Translations under genes and position numbers: made by a program | Notes under the pieces: generated by a model | What the model saw: the letters and a program-made list of their open reading frames with translations, nothing else | What the model was told of the DNA's origin: nothing | The model's database searches: none | Shown: piece by piece, positions 43,683 through 58,645 of the stretch | How the letters are laid out: the number at the start of each line of letters is the position of its first letter | Position numbering within the stretch: position 1 is the stretch's first letter | Assembly (NCBI GenBank): GCA_032622095.1 | Contig: CP136064.1 | Coordinates: 174,290,310-174,354,309 of the forward strand | Direction: 5' to 3' | Origin: Siphonodentalium dalli | Taxonomy: Eukaryota; Mollusca; Scaphopoda; Gadilida; Siphonodentaliidae | DNA length: 64,000 nt

Positions 43683-45826
43683 TGTAGATGGAGTTAAACC
43701 TCACATCAGTGTGTTGGACATTTTGGACCTTGACTTGGGACCTTTGGTTTTTAACGCAACAAATGCGAGTACACCTTATACACAAATTTCTGATGTAGCC
43801 AGAGTTTTTCTTGGATAATATGAGTTTGAAGCCTGCTTACATTTCAAAATGTTGTCAGTTTTGTATTGTCTGCACCAGAACTCGGCGCGTTGAAGCAAAA
43901 GTTATAGGAGATAAAATGTGTATGTAACGAGACTATAATACAAATGAAAAAAATAAATTGAGGGAGGGGTGGGCATTACAGGGAACTAAGGGTTGAACCG
44001 ATATAAATTTGTAGAGCGATAACGACCAATGTTGACATATTATGCATCTCAACTCTACTGTTGCAACAAGGTTAAAAAATAGGGGGGTGTCAGAATCTTA
44101 GTCATCTCTATATAGTGCCAGAATAGTCATTTATGGACTTCTATACTCTATAGTGGTACAATACAAATTAGAATAAAATGATAAAAATATGTATGTAACA
44201 CAACTATACCGATGAAAATAAAAATAATAATTTAGGCCGGGATAAGATGTTGGGTTGGTTATATGGACTTGGAGAAAAAGGGGTTCGTACCGATGAACTG
44301 ACATAAATTAGTGGAGCGATGTTGCCATGTAATGCATCGCGACTGTACTAAAGCAGCAATGATATAAAATTGGGAGGGGGAGGGGTCAGAAATTATCTCT
44401 ATCTCTATAGATGGCACCAGAATTATATAGAAAGGAATAGCAATTGATATACGTATACGGTGTACTATAGTAATACCATAGACATATAAGTACAAGTATC
44501 ACGCATTAAAATATTTCGTAACGTGACTATAGCGATGAAAAAAATAAATAAATTGGACCGGGATTAGAGGTTGGGTTGGTTATATGTAGATAATTGGATA
44601 TGGAATTCATACCGATGAAATGATACAAATTAGAGGAGCGATAAAGACCAATGTTGACACTTAGTCAGGCTACGCGGGGGAAATAGGGGTTGATACAATA
44701 GACCGAAATAAATTTGTCGAGTGATAATGACCAATGTTGACGTATAAAGTAACGCGACTGTACTGTCGAACAATTATCAGGTAGAACCGGTCAAATATGG
44801 ACTCTGGTGCCCAATATGGAACAGCTCAGAAAACATTTGAAGGGCCCTAAAATTTATTTAACATGGGATCTGCCATACAAATCGATTTATGTTGATAAAT
44901 CTCTTATTTTTCAAAATTTTAAGCTGAGACTTGGTGTGTCAGCGTGGGATACTTATATATTCCTAAAATGATAGGGTACAGCACATAATTATGTTTTAGG
45001 TGGAAGAAATCATTTTTTTTCGATGATAAAATTTAACATGGGATTTGCAATTAAAATCGATTTATGTCGATAAAACTGTCATTTTTCAAAATTTTGAGTT
45101 GAGAATTCGTGTGTCTGTGTGTAATACTTATATATTCTTAAAATGACAGAGTTCAGCGCGTAATTATGTTTTAGATGGAAGAAATTGAATTTGTTTTCGA
45201 TAACAAATTTACAGCATGTACGGCCGTACTACGGGTTTATCGAGTACGCTATTTTATAAACAAACTTTTGTCAATAGCCGTTTTGGTCAAACTAAACCTT
45301 TTTCGACCGGGACAGCAGATCCGAATAGTAGCTAAGATGTATTTAGATAGAATTATCAAAAGAATTTGACCGATTAGGGTGCATTTTAAAAGAATCGAGT
45401 GGAGAAATATTGCTGACATTTTCATAAAACACGCCGATAATTCCAAAAGATAAAAGATGGCGGTTATCACAATAGAACAGGCATAATATTACCCATAATT
45501 CACCTCACTATACCAGGGGGCTCCCAATGGGTTATATATTATTTTCAGGCTATCAGATTATTTATATTTTTAATAACATATTATTACACCGGTGACTTTA
45601 AGATTACAATTTCAGCCTGTCCTGACTATCAATACGATTGAGTCATATTTTCAAAAACATATTATACACCGGTGGTGTTAACTTTACAATTTCAGCATCT
45701 ATGTGATTCTATCGGTACGATTTGAGTAAGGTACAAAAAAAAACAATCTTCGCCCACTCGACCACAGAATTAGAGACTACCACTGAATATGAAAAACAGC
45801 AACACTAGAAACACCACATGGTGGCG

Positions 45827-48800
45827 TAATGAGATCTGTCCTGTCTATAATGTGGAATACCAAATGAAAGAACAAAAATAATGAAATTTAAATCAGTGCA
45901 AAAACAAGATATACTGTCGTCCGGTGCATACATTGAGCAGATGCCATTGAATGTCCTTATAGTGGTGAACATCCATACCAAATATCATTGAGAACCGAGC
46001 ATTATTGTTCAAGTTATGTCCTGAAAAGACATCAGACAGACCAAAAAACCAACATTTCCAGATAAACAAAGATGAATAACTCTAGAATGAATAATCTGAA
46101 CAAAACGATGGAATATTCTACTGAGTATACTCATAGTAGGGAACATCCATACCAAATTTCATTCAGAACCGAGCACTATGGCATGAACAGACATTGGGCG
46201 GATGTATGTACGAACGTCCGGACAGACAGATGCAAAACAATATACCTTTTTTAAAAAGGGGCTATAACAATAACCAGACATTTAATTCGCTGCGTTATCT
46301 TGGATGTGGCCATCTTCTGTATGCTTCCGAGTATCTGAAATATTGTACCCTCTCCAATCTGGAAGACAAAACAGAATGACAAAAATAATGAGATCTGTCC
46401 TGCCTAATGTGGAATACAAAATGAAAGAACAAAAATAATGAAATTTAAATCAGTGCAAAAACAAGATATACTGTCGTCCAGTGCATACATTGAACAGATG
46501 CCATTGAATGTCCTTATAGTGGTGAACAACCATACCAAATTTCATTGAGATCAGAGCACTACGGTTCAAGTTATAACATTGAACAGACATTGGGCGGATG
46601 TACGAACGCATGTCCAGACAGACACGTGCAAAACAATATACCCTTTTTTAATAAGGGGCTATAATAATAACCAGACATTTGATTCGCTGCGTTATCTTGG
46701 ATGTGGCCATCTTCTATATGCTTCCGAGTATCTGAAATCTTCTACCCTCTCCAATCTGGAAGACAAAACAGAATGACAAAAATAATGAGATCTGTCCTGT
46801 CTATAATGTGGAATACCAAATGAAAGAACAAAATAATGAAATTTAAATCAGTGCAAAAACAAGATATACTGTCGTCCGGTGCAAACATTGAGCAGATGCC
46901 ATTGAATGTCCTTATAGTGGTGAACATCCATACCAAATATCATTGAGAACCGAGCATTATTGTTCAAGTTATGTCCTGAAAAGACATCAGACAGACCAAA
47001 AAGCCAACATTTCCAGATAAACAAAGATGAATAACTCTAGAATGAATAATCTGAACAAAACGATGGAATATTCTACTGAGTATACTCATAGTAGGGAACA
47101 TCCATACCAAATTTCATTCAGAACCGAGCACTATGGCATGAACAGATATTGGGCGGATGTATGTACGAACGTCCGGACAGACAGATGCAAAACAATATAC
47201 CTTTTTTAAAAAGGGGCTATAACAATAACCAGACATTTAATTCGCTGCGTTATCTTGGATGTGGCCATCTTCTGTATGCTTCCGAGTATCTGAAATATTG
47301 TACCCTCTCCAATCTGGAAGACAAAACAGAATGACAAAAATAATGAGATCTGTCCTGCCTAATGTGGAATACAAAATGAAAGAACAAAAATAATGAAATT
47401 TAAATCAGTGCAAAAACAAGATATACTGTCGTCCAGTGCATACATTGAACAGATGCCATTGAATGTCCTTATAGTGGTGAACAACCATACCAAATTTCAT
47501 TGAGATCAGAGCACTACGGTTCAAGTTATAACATTGAACAGACATTGGGCGGATGTACGAACGCATGTCCAGACAGACACGTGCAAAACAATATACCCTT
47601 TTTTAATAAGGGGCTATAATAATAACCAGACATTTGATTCGCTGCGTTATCTTGGATGTGGCCATCTTCTATATGCTTCCGAGTATCTGAAATCTTCTAC
47701 CCTCTCCAATCTGGAAGACAAAACAGAATGACAAAAATAATGAGATCTGTCCTGTCTATAATGTGGAATACCAAATGAAAGAACAAAATAATGAAATTTA
47801 AATCAGTGCAAAAACAAGATATACTGTCGTCCGGTACATTCATTGAGCAGATGCCATTGAATGTCCTTATAGTGGTGAACATCCATACCAAATATCATTG
47901 AGAACCGAGCATTATTGTTCAAGTTATGTCCTGAAAAGACATCAGACAGACCAAAAAGCCAACATTTCCAGATAAACAAAGATGAATAACTCTAGAATGA
48001 ATAATCTGAACAAAACGATGGAATATTCTACTGAGTATACTCATAGTAGGGAACATCCATACCAAATTTCATTCAGAACCGAGCACTATGGCATGAACAG
48101 ACATTGGGCGGATGTATGTACGAACGTCCGGACAGACAGATGCAAAACAATATACCTTTTTTAAAAAGGGGCTATAACAATAACCAGACATTTAATTCGC
48201 TGCGTTATCTTGGATGTGGCCATCTTCTGTATGCTTCCGAGTATCTGAAATATTGTACCCTCTCCAATCTGGAAGACAAAACAAAATGACAAAAATAATG
48301 AGATCTAGCTGTCCTGCCTAATGTGGAATACAAAATGAAAGAACAAAAATAATGAAATTTAAATCAGTGAACAGACATTGTGCAGATGTACGCACGCATA
48401 TCTGGATAGACAGTTGCAAAACAGTATACCCTTTTTTATAAAAGGGGCTATAACGATACCCACTGACATTGCTTCGCTACATTATCTTGGATGTGACCGT
48501 CTTCTGTATCGTTCCGAATATCTGACATCTTCTATCCTCTCTAATCTGGAACACAAAAGAGAATGACAAAAAAATGAGATATATCCTGTCTAATCTGCTA
48601 TACAAAATGAAAGAACAAAACTAATGAAATTTAAATCAGACCAAAAACAAGATATACTGTCGTCCGGTGCATATATTGAACATATGCCATTGAATGTCCT
48701 TATAGTGGTGAACATCCATACCAAATTTTAATGAGATTCGAGCATTATTGTTCAAGTTATGTCCTGAACAGACATCAGACAGACCAAAAAGCCAACATTT

Positions 48801-49924
48801 CCAGATAAACAAAGATGAATAACACTAGAATGGAAAATCTGAACAAAACGATGGAATATTCTACTGAATATACTCATAGTAGGGAACATCCGTACCAAAT
48901 GTCATTGAGATACGAGCACTATGGCACGAACAGACATTAGGAGGATGTACGTACGAACGTCCGGACAGACAGATGCAAATCAATATACCTTTTTTTAAAA
49001 GGGGCTATAATATTAATCACAGACATTTGATTCGCTGCGTTATCTTGGATGTGGTCATCTTCTGTATGCTTCCGAGTATCTGAAATCTTGTACTCTCTCC
49101 AATCTGGAAGACAAAACAAAATGTTAAAAATGATGAGATCTGTCCTGTCTAATGTGGAATACAAAATGAAAGAACAAAAATAATGAAATTTAAATAAGTG
49201 CAAAAACAAGATATACTGTCGTCCGGTGCATACATTGAACATATGCCATTGAATGTCCTTATAGTGTTGAACATGCATACCAAATTTCATTGAGATCCGA
49301 GCACTACGGTTCAAGTTATGACATGAACGAATATTGGGCGGATGTACGAATGCACGTCTGGACAGACAGGTGCAAAACAATATACCCTTTTTTGAAAAGG
49401 GGCTATAATAACCACAGACATTTGGTTCGCTGCGTTATCTTGGATGTGGCCATCTTATGTATACTTCCGAGTATCTGAAATATTCTACCTTCTCCAATCT
49501 GGAAGACAAAACAGAATGACAAAAATAATGAGATCTGTCCTGTCTAATGTGGAATACAAAATGAAGAACAAAAATAATGAAATTGAAATCAGTGCAAAAA
49601 CAAGATATACTGTCGCCCGATGCATACATCGAACAGATGCCATTGAATGTCCTTATAGTGGTGAACACCCATACCAAATTTCATTGAGATCAGAGCACTA
49701 CGGTTCAAGTTATAACATTGAACAGACATTGTGCGGATGTACGAACGCATGTCCGGACAGACACGTGCAAAACAATATACCCTTTTTTAATAAGGGGCTA
49801 TAATAATAACCAGACATTTGATTCGCTGTGTTATCTTGGATGTGGCCATCTTCTATATGCTTCCGAGTATCTGAAATATTCTACCCTCTCCAATCTGGAA
49901 GACAAAACAGAATGACAAAAATAA
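45827..49924 (+). repeat. Satellite segment between element copies 1 and 2
   Basis: The same dimer as the main array, with a clean 955-bp period at 46072, 47027 and 47982. It is followed by more diverged units from about 48370 onward (variants such as GCACGCATATCTGGATAGAC). The right end returns to consensus before the next element at 49925. Confidence 0.93.
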
Positions 49925-50217
49925 CAAGAAAACCATAGTCAGAAATGGTAACGCCACCAAGATTATAGTATTACATATAAATAGAAATTATAAAAAAATA
50001 CATAAAATATTTTAATAACAATTGCGTTTAAACAAGTAATCCTTCAAATTATTACTAACAAAGCAAGTAAATGACTGTGGGGCCACTCAACAGATTATAA
50101 AGACTTGGACTTAGTATACTGTAAATACTGGGACTATATTTTTAAATTTTAATCTAAAATTTAAATGAAATAATTAAAAGGTAAAATTTAGCAAGTAGTA
50201 AAAATTAATTTTCTCAT

Positions 50218-50809
50218 TTAAAGGGGTACTGTACGCCAAATGTTGTTGTTGGTTTCTATAGTCTCCGAGTCGGAGAATAAGGTAACATTTTTTACATTAT
50301 TTGAAAGTCTGTTGAGTACGAAGTAGTGTTACGGATGACAAATTTACCGGAATGCAAAAATACAAATTGTCGTTGTCGAGTAATTTTTGTACAGTTTTCA
50401 ACCAAATGAATCAAATAAAAGTTATATTATAGGCATACTAGTCCCATATAATCATTTTTAGTTATTGTATCATCGCTAGTAGGTGAGTAGCTTGAGTGTT
50501 CTCCCCGTATCATCATAATATTTTAAGCAATCGTGTGTGCGATCGGTTTAACAGTCCAGTATCCCTCAATTACTTTGTTTGATTAGGGAAATTCGTAATT
50601 TAATTGACGCCATTTTATGGCTCCAGTCATAAATTCAATTTATATCAAATTATTAACTTTTAAATTATTAAATTTTAAGATAGCCTATTAACCTGAGCGT
50701 TTAAAGAATACATCTTCGACTCAAATTACTTATGTTTCTATATATTATCGATATTAGATCGTTGTTGTCACCGGAAATTTAATGAAAATGGCGTACAGTA
50801 CCCCTTTAA
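50218..50809. mobile_element. Nested TTAA element in copy 2
   Basis: TTAA-flanked, with AGGGGTACTGTACGCCA and its complement at the ends. Same insertion site as 41999-42590. Confidence 0.75.
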
Positions 50810-51588
50810 TTTTTTTTTGGGTTAAATAAAGCAATAATTTAAATGTAAAATTTGGTTTAAAAAAAATTATTGACTGTGGCTCTTCCAATAATTGCGCGAC
50901 TGACCTGGTCAATTGTTCTTAAGAAGTTGTTTTGAGAATTACTATGGAGGGAAATAGTTATGGCTGTGGCTTCGCAAGTAATTGACTTGGTGACGTGATG
51001 TTAACAAATCTGAACTCCAGTAAACCAAGGACGCTCCATACCAATTATAAGGTAAATAAATAATTCTTTAGAAGGTGTTTTAAGATTTACTATGGATGGA
51101 AAGAATTGTGGTGCTGGCTTCGCAACTATTTGACCCCATTGTAACAAATATAGATATTAGTCACTCTGGTCACTCAGGAAATAGATGTATCTATTCTGTA
51201 TATTAAGTTATTGCCCGGGTCTTACGTGTCTTGAGATGTCTAAATACGTTTTGATGGACAGATCGCGCAAGCGCAAGGGACCCCCGCCAATCTTCTCTGT
51301 TGTGATTCCAATTGTTGGCTTATTAAATATGCACATATGTTTAGGAAACAGTCGCGCGCGAAGCGCGCTCCCGTATGTCGGTTTTTGGATCCCAGTTAAT
51401 GAAAATATCATTGAAATAATCGGTTTCCCCCCCAATAAACATCCATATATCCAATATACATGTTTTTGGAGCAGAATTAGGAAGACCATATTGGACGCCT
51501 TAATTCTGCTGTGGTTAAGTGGTCAATTACTTTGGACATTACTGTATGTAGATGGAGTTATCATTAGACCTCACATCCTTATATGGGC

Positions 51589-51723
51589 TACAGTAATGCC
51601 TAAAGTAATTGACCAATTAACCACAGCAGAAGTATGGGTAATTTTTCAGGATTTAAAATCTTGAAAAATTACCCATAATTCTGCTGTGGTTAAGTGGTCA
51701 ATTACTTTGGACATTATACTGTA
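51589..51723. mobile_element. Mariner-type palindrome in copy 2
   Basis: TA-flanked CAGTAATGCCTAAAGTAATT and its complement, with arms nearly perfect. A preceding half copy ends near 51545. Confidence 0.82.
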
Positions 51724-53854
51724 TGTAGATGGAGTTAAACCTCACATCAGTTGGACCTTGACTTGGGACCTTTGGTTTTTAACGCAACAAATGCGAGTAC
51801 ACCTTATACACAAATTTCTGATGTAGCCAGAGTTTTTCTTGGATAATATGAGTTTGAAGCCTGCTTACATTTCAAAATGTTGTCAGTTTTGTATTGTCTG
51901 CACCAGAACTCGGCGCGTTGAAGCAAAAGTTATAGGAGATAAAATGTGTATGTAACGAGACTATAATACAAATGAAAAAAATAAATTGAGGGAGGGGTGG
52001 GCATTACAGGGAACTAAGGGTTGAACCGATATAAATTTGTAGAGCGATAACGACCAATGTTGACATATTATGCATCTCAACTCTACTGTTGCAACAAGGT
52101 TAAAAAATAGGGGGGTGTCAGAATCTTAGTCATCTCTATATAGTGCCAGAATAGTCATTTATGGACTTCTATACTCTATAGTGGTACAATACAAATTAGA
52201 ATCAAATGATAAAAATATGTATGTAACACAACTATACCGATGAAAATAAAAAAAATAATTTAGGCCGGGATAAGATGTTGGGTTGGTTATATGGACTCGG
52301 AGAAAAAGGGGTTCGTACCGATGAACTGACATAAATTAGTGGAGTGATGTTGCCATGTAATGCGTCGCGACTGTACTAAAGCAGCAATGATATAAAATTG
52401 GGGGGGGAGGGGTCAGAAATTATCTCTATCTCTATAGATGGCACCAGAATTATATAGAAAGGAATAGCAATTGATATACGTATACGGTATACTATAGTAA
52501 TACCATAGACATATAAGTACAAGTATCACGCAATAAAATATTTCGTAACGTGACTATAGCGATGAAAAAAATAAATAAATTGGACCGGGATTAGAGGTTG
52601 GGTTGGTTATATGTAGATAATTGGATATGGAATTCATACCGATGAAATGATACAAATTAGTGGAGCGATAAAGACCAATGTTGACACTTAGTCAGGCTAC
52701 GCGGGGGAAATAGGGGTTGATACGATAGACCGAAATAAATTTGTCGAGTGATAATGACCAATGTTGACGTATAAAGTAACGCGACTGTACTGTCGAACAA
52801 TTATCAGGTAGAACCGGTCAAATATGGACTCTGGTGCCCAATATGGAACAGCTCAGAAAACATTTGAAGGGCCCTAAAATTTATTTAACATGGGATCTGC
52901 CATACAAATCGATTTATGTTGATAAATCTCTTATTTTTCAAAATTTTAAGCTGAGACTTGGTGTGTCTGCGTGGGATACTTATATATTCCTAAAATGATA
53001 GGGTACAGCACATAATTATGTTTTAGGTGGAAGAAATCTTTTTTTTTTCGATGATAAAATTTAACATGGGATTTGCAATTAAAATCGATTTATGTCGATA
53101 AAACTGTCATTTTTCAAAATTTTGAGTTGAGAATTCGTGTGTCTGTGTGTAATACTTATATATTCTTAAAATGACAGAGTTCAGCGCGTAATTATGTTTT
53201 AGATGGAAGAAATTGAATTTGTTTTCGATAACAAATTTACAGCATGTACGGCCGTACTACGGGTTTATCGAGTACGCTATTTTATAAACAAACTTTTGTC
53301 AATAGCCGTTTTGGTCAAACTAAACCTTTTTCGACCGGGACAGCAGATCCGAATAGTAGCTAAGATGTATTTAGATAGAATTATCAAAAGAATTTGACCG
53401 ATTAGGGTGCATTTTAAAAGAATCGAGTGGAGAAATATTGCTGACATTTTCATAAAACACGCCGATAATTCCAAAAGATAAAAGATGGCGGTTATCACAA
53501 TAGAACAGGCATAATATTACCCATAATTCACCTCACTATACCAGGGGGCTCCCAATGGGTTATATATTATTTTCAGGCTATCAGATTATTTATATTTTTA
53601 ACAACATATTATTACACCGGTGACTTTAAGATTACAATTTCAGCCTGTCCTGACTATCGATACGATTGAGTCATATTTTCAAAAACATATTATACACCGG
53701 TGGTGTTAACTTTACAATTTCAGCATCTACGTGATTCTATCGGTACGATTTGAGTAAGGTACAAAAAAAAACAATCTTCGCCCACTCGACCACAGAATTA
53801 GAGACTACCACTGAATATGAAAAACAGCAACACTAGAAACACCACATGGTGGTG

Positions 53855-56800
53855 TAATGAGATCTGTCCTGTCTATAATGTGGAATACCAAATGAAAGAA
53901 CAAAAATAATGAAATTTAAATCAGTGCAAAAACAAGATATACTGTCGTCCGGTGCATACATTGAACAGATGCCATTGAATGTCCTTATAGTGGTGAACAT
54001 CCATACCAAATATCATTGAGAACCGAGCATTATTGTTCAAGTTATGTCCTGAAAAGACATCAGACAGACCAAAAAGCCAACATTTCCAGATAAACAAAGA
54101 TGAATAACTCTAGAATGAATAATCTGAACAAAACGATGGAATATTCTACTGAGTATACTCATAGTAGGGAACATCCATACCAAATTTCATTCAGAACCGA
54201 GCACTATGGCATGAACAGACATTGGGCGGATGTACGTACGAACGTCCGGACAGACAGATGCAAAACAATATACCTTTTTAAAAAAGGGGCTATAACAATA
54301 ACCACAGACATTTGATTCGCTGCGTTATCTTGGATGTGGCCATCTTCTGTATGCTTCCGATTATCTGAAATATTGTACCCTCTCCAATCTGGAAGACAAA
54401 ACAGAATGACAAAAATAATGAGATCTGTCCTGCCTAATGTGGAATACAAAATGAAAGAACAAAAATAATGAAATTTAAATCAGTGCAAAAACAAGATATA
54501 CTGTCGTCCAGTGCATACATTGAACAGATGCCATTGAATGTCCTTATAGTGGTGAACAACCATACCAAATTTCATTGAGATCAGAGCACTACGGTTCAAG
54601 TTATAACATTGAACAGACATTGGGCGGATGTACGAACGCATGTCCAGACAGACACGTGCAAAACAATATACCCTTTTTTAATAAGGGGCTATAATAATAA
54701 CCAGACATTTGATTCGCTGCGTTATCTTGGATGTGGCCATCTTCTATATGCTTCCGAGTATCTGAAATCTTCTACCCTCTCCAATCTGGAAGACAAAACA
54801 GAATGACAAAAATAATGAGATCTGTCCTGTCTATAATGTGGAATACCAAATGAAAGAACAAAATAATGAAATTTAAATCAGTGCAAAAACAAGATATACT
54901 GTCGTCCGGTGCATACATTGAGCAGATGCCATTGAATGTCCTTATAGTGGTGAACATCCATACCAAATATAATTGAGAACCGAGCATTATTGTTCAAGTT
55001 ATGTCCTGAAAAGACATCAGACAGACCAAAAAGCCAACATTTCCAGATAAACAAAGATGAATAACTCTAGAATGAATAATCTGAACAAAACGATGGAATA
55101 TTCTACTGAGTATACTCATAGTAGGGAACATCCATACCAAATTTCATTCAGAACCGAGCACTATGGCATGAACAGACATTGGGCGGATGTATGTACGAAC
55201 GTCCGGACAGACAGATGCAAAACAATATACCTTTTTTAAAAAGGGGCTATAACAATAACCAGACATTTAATTCGCTGCGTTATCTTGGATGTGGCCATCT
55301 TCTGTATGCTTCCGAGTATCTGAAATATTGTACCCTCTCCAATCTGGAAGACAAAACAAAATGACAAAAATAATGAGATCTAGCTGTCCTGCCTAATGTG
55401 GAATACAAAATGAAAGAACAAAAATAATGAAATTTAAATCAGTAAACAGACATTGTGCAGATGTACGCACGCATATCTGGATAGACAGTTGCAAAACAGT
55501 ATACCCTTTTTTATAAAAGGGGCTATAACGATACCCACTGACATTGCTTCGCTACATTATCCTGGATGTGACCGTCTTCTGTATCGTTCCGAATATCTGA
55601 CATCTTCTATCCTCTCTAATCTGGAACACAAAAGAGAATGACAAAAAAATGAGATATATCCTGTCTAATCTGCTATACAAAATGAAAGAACAAAACTAAT
55701 GAAATTTAAATCAGACCAAAAACAAGATATACTGTCGTCCGGTGCATATATTGAACATATGCCATTGAATGTCCTTATAGTGGTGAACATCCATACCAAA
55801 TTTTAATGAGATTCGAGCATTATTGTTCAAGTTATGTCCTGAACAGACATCAGACAGACCAAAAAATCAACATTTCCAGATAAACAAAGATGAATAACTC
55901 TAGAACGGAAAATCTGAACAAAACGATGGAATAGTCTACTGAATACACTCATAGATGGGAACATTCGTACCAAATTTCATTGAGATCCGAGCACTGTGAC
56001 ATGAACAGACATTGTGCGGATGTAAATACGAACGTCCGGACAGACATGTGCAAAACAATATACCTTTTTTAAAAAGGGGCTATAATAATAACCACAGACA
56101 TTTGATTCGGTGCGTTATCTTGGATGTGGCCATCTTCTGTATGCTTCCGAGTATCTGAAATCTTCTACCCTCTCCAATCTGGAAGACAGAACAAAATGAC
56201 AAAATGATGAGATCTGTCCTGTCTAATGTGTAATACAAAATGAAAGAAGAAAATAATGAAATTTAAATCAGTGCAAGAACAAGATATACTGTCGTCCGGT
56301 ACATACATTGAACATATGCCATTGAATTTCCTTATAGTGATGAACATCCATATCAAATATCATTGAGATTGGAGCACTACAGTTCAAGTTATGACATGAA
56401 CAGACATTGTGCGGATGTACAAACGCACGGCCGGACAGACAGGTGCAAAACAATATACCCTTTTTTAAAAAGGGGCTATAATAATAACCACAGACATTTG
56501 ATTCACTGCTTTATCTTGGATGAAGCCATCTTCTGTATGCTTCTGAGTATCTGAAATCTTCTACCCTCTCCAATCTGGAAGACAAAACAGAATGACAAAA
56601 ATAATGAGATCTGTCCTGCCTAATGTGGAATACAAAATGAAAGAACAAAAATAATGAAATTTAAATCAGTGCAAAAACAAGATATACTGTCGTCCAGTGC
56701 ATACATTGAACAGATGCCATTGAATGTCCTTATAGTGGTGAACAACCATACCAAATTTCATTGAGATCAGAGCACTACGGTTCAAGTTATAACATTGAAC

Positions 56801-58352
56801 AGACATTGGGCGGATGTACGAACGCATGTCCAGACTGACACGTGCAAAACAATATACCCTTTTTTAATAAGGGGCTATAATAATAACCAGACATTTGATT
56901 CGCTGCGTTATCTTGGATGTGGCCATCTTCTATATGCTTCCGAGTATCTGAAATCTTCTACCCTCTCCAATCTGGAAGACAAAACAGAATGACAAAAATA
57001 ATGAGATCTGTCCTGTCTATAATGTGGAATACCAAATGAAAGAACAAAATAATGAAATTTAAATCAGTGCAAAAACAAGATATACTGTCGTCCGGTGCAT
57101 ACATTGAGCAGATGCCATTGAATGTCCTTATAGTGGTGAACATCCATACCAAATTTTAATGAGATTCGAGCATTATTGTTCAAGTTATGTCCTGAACAGA
57201 CATCAGACAGACCAAAAAGCCAACATTTCCAGATAAACAAAGATGAATAACACTAGAATGGAAAATCTGAACAAAACGATGGAATATTCTACTGAATATA
57301 CTCATAGTAGGGAACATCCGTACCAAATGTCATTGAGATACGAGCACTATGGCACGAACAGACATTAGGAGGATGTACGTACGAACGTCCGGACAGACAG
57401 ATGCAAATCAATATACCTTTTTTTAAAAGGGGCTATAATATTAATCACAGACATTTGATTCGCTGCGTTATCTTGGATGTGGTCATCTTCTGTATGCTTC
57501 CGAGTATCTGAAATCTTGTACTCTCTCCAATCTGGAAGACAAAACAGAATGTTAAAAATGATGAGATCTGTCCTGTCTAACGTGGAATACAAAATGAAAG
57601 AACAAAAATAATGAAATTTAAATAAGTGCAAAAACAAGATATACTGTCGTCCGGTGCATACATTGAACATATGCCATTGAATGTCCTTATAGTGTTGAAC
57701 ATGCATACCAAATTTCATTGAGATCCGAGCACTACGGTTCAAGTTATGACATGAACGAATATTGGGCGGATGTACGAATGCACGTCTGGACAGACAGGTG
57801 CAAAACAATATACCCTTTTTTGAAAAGGGGCTATAATAACCACAGACATTTGGTTCGCTGCGTTATCTTGGATGTGGCCATCTTATGTATACTTCCGAGT
57901 ATCTGAAATATTCTACCTTCTCCAATCTGGAAGACAAAACAGAATGACAAAAATAATGAGATCTGTCCTGTCTAATGTGGAATACAAAATGAAGAACAAA
58001 AATAATGAAATTGAAATCAGTGCAAAAACAAGATATACTGTCGCCCGATGCATACATCGAACAGATGCCATTGAATGTCCTTATAGTGGTGAACACCCAT
58101 ACCAAATTTCATTGAGATCAGAGCACTACGGTTCAAGTTATAACATTGAACAGACATTGTGCGGATGTACGAACGCATGTCCGGACAGACACGTGCAAAA
58201 CAATATACCCTTTTTTAATAAGGGGCTATAATAATAACCAGACATTTGATTCGCTGTGTTATCTTGGATGTGGCCATCTTCTATATGCTTCCGAGTATCT
58301 GAAATATTCTACCCTCTCCAATCTGGAAGACAAAACAGAATGACAAAAATAA
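53855..58352 (+). repeat. Satellite segment between element copies 2 and 3
   Basis: It starts and ends at the same satellite positions as the first segment. One 955-bp unit is missing relative to 45827-49924, and about 1.35 kb of diverged units (around 55850-57200) is added. The last 1.2 kb (57200-58352) matches 48770-49924 closely. Confidence 0.93.
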
Positions 58353-58645
58353 CAAGAAAACCATAGTCAGAAATGGTAACGCCACCAAGATTATAGTATT
58401 ACATATAAATAGAAATTATAAAAAAATACATAAAATATTTTAATAACAATTGCGTTTAAACAAGTAATCCTTCAAATTATTACTAACAAAGCAAGTAAAT
58501 GACTGTGGGGCCACTCAACAGATTATAAAGACTTGGACTTAGTATACTGTAAATACTGGGACTATATTTTTAAATTTTAATCTAAAATTTAAATGAAATA
58601 ATTAAAAGGTAAAATTTAGCAAGTAGTAAAAATTAATTTTCTCAT

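Larger units (their letters stand above)
41704..45826 (+). mobile_element. TAA-flanked asymmetric element, macro-unit copy 1 (4123 bp)
   Basis: It interrupts the satellite where intact units read AAAAATAATGAGATC: TAA is present at 41701-41703 and again at 45827-45829. It starts CAAGAAAACCATAGTCAGAA and ends ACACCACATGGTGGCG, with no long TIR. CGCCACCA preceded by TAA lies 27 bp inside the left end and pairs with TGGTGGCG-TAA at the right, so two alternative left ends are possible. TAA duplication fits PIF/Harbinger-like 3-bp targets, but the ends are not typical. No transposase is recognisable. It carries nested elements at 41999-42590 and 43281-43682. Confidence 0.82.
49925..53854 (+). mobile_element. 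TAA-flanked asymmetric element, macro-unit copy 2 (3930 bp)
   Basis: TAA at 49922-49924 and 53855-53857. It is nearly identical to copy 3 and slightly more different from copy 1; it is shorter mainly because it has one tandem palindrome fewer. The final GGTGGTG replaces GGTGGCG. A 159-codon open frame at 51185-51664 exists here only because of small length differences in the C run and the palindrome, and is not conserved as a frame in the other copies. Confidence 0.82.

Noticed and set aside
45175-45369. 64-codon open frame conserved in all three 4-kb elements (also at 53203 and 61646)
   Set aside because: The copies are near-identical DNA from a recent duplication, so conservation is uninformative. 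It has no recognisable motif and is too short for a transposase.
51185-51664. 159-codon open frame in element copy 2
   Set aside because: It runs through a palindromic MITE and a variable C run; in copies 1 and 3 the frame is much shorter (63 codons). A chance extension, not a gene.
23193-58352. Regularly spaced repeats as a CRISPR array
   Set aside because: Units are hundreds of bases long, head to tail without unique spacers, in an intron-bearing animal-type genome.
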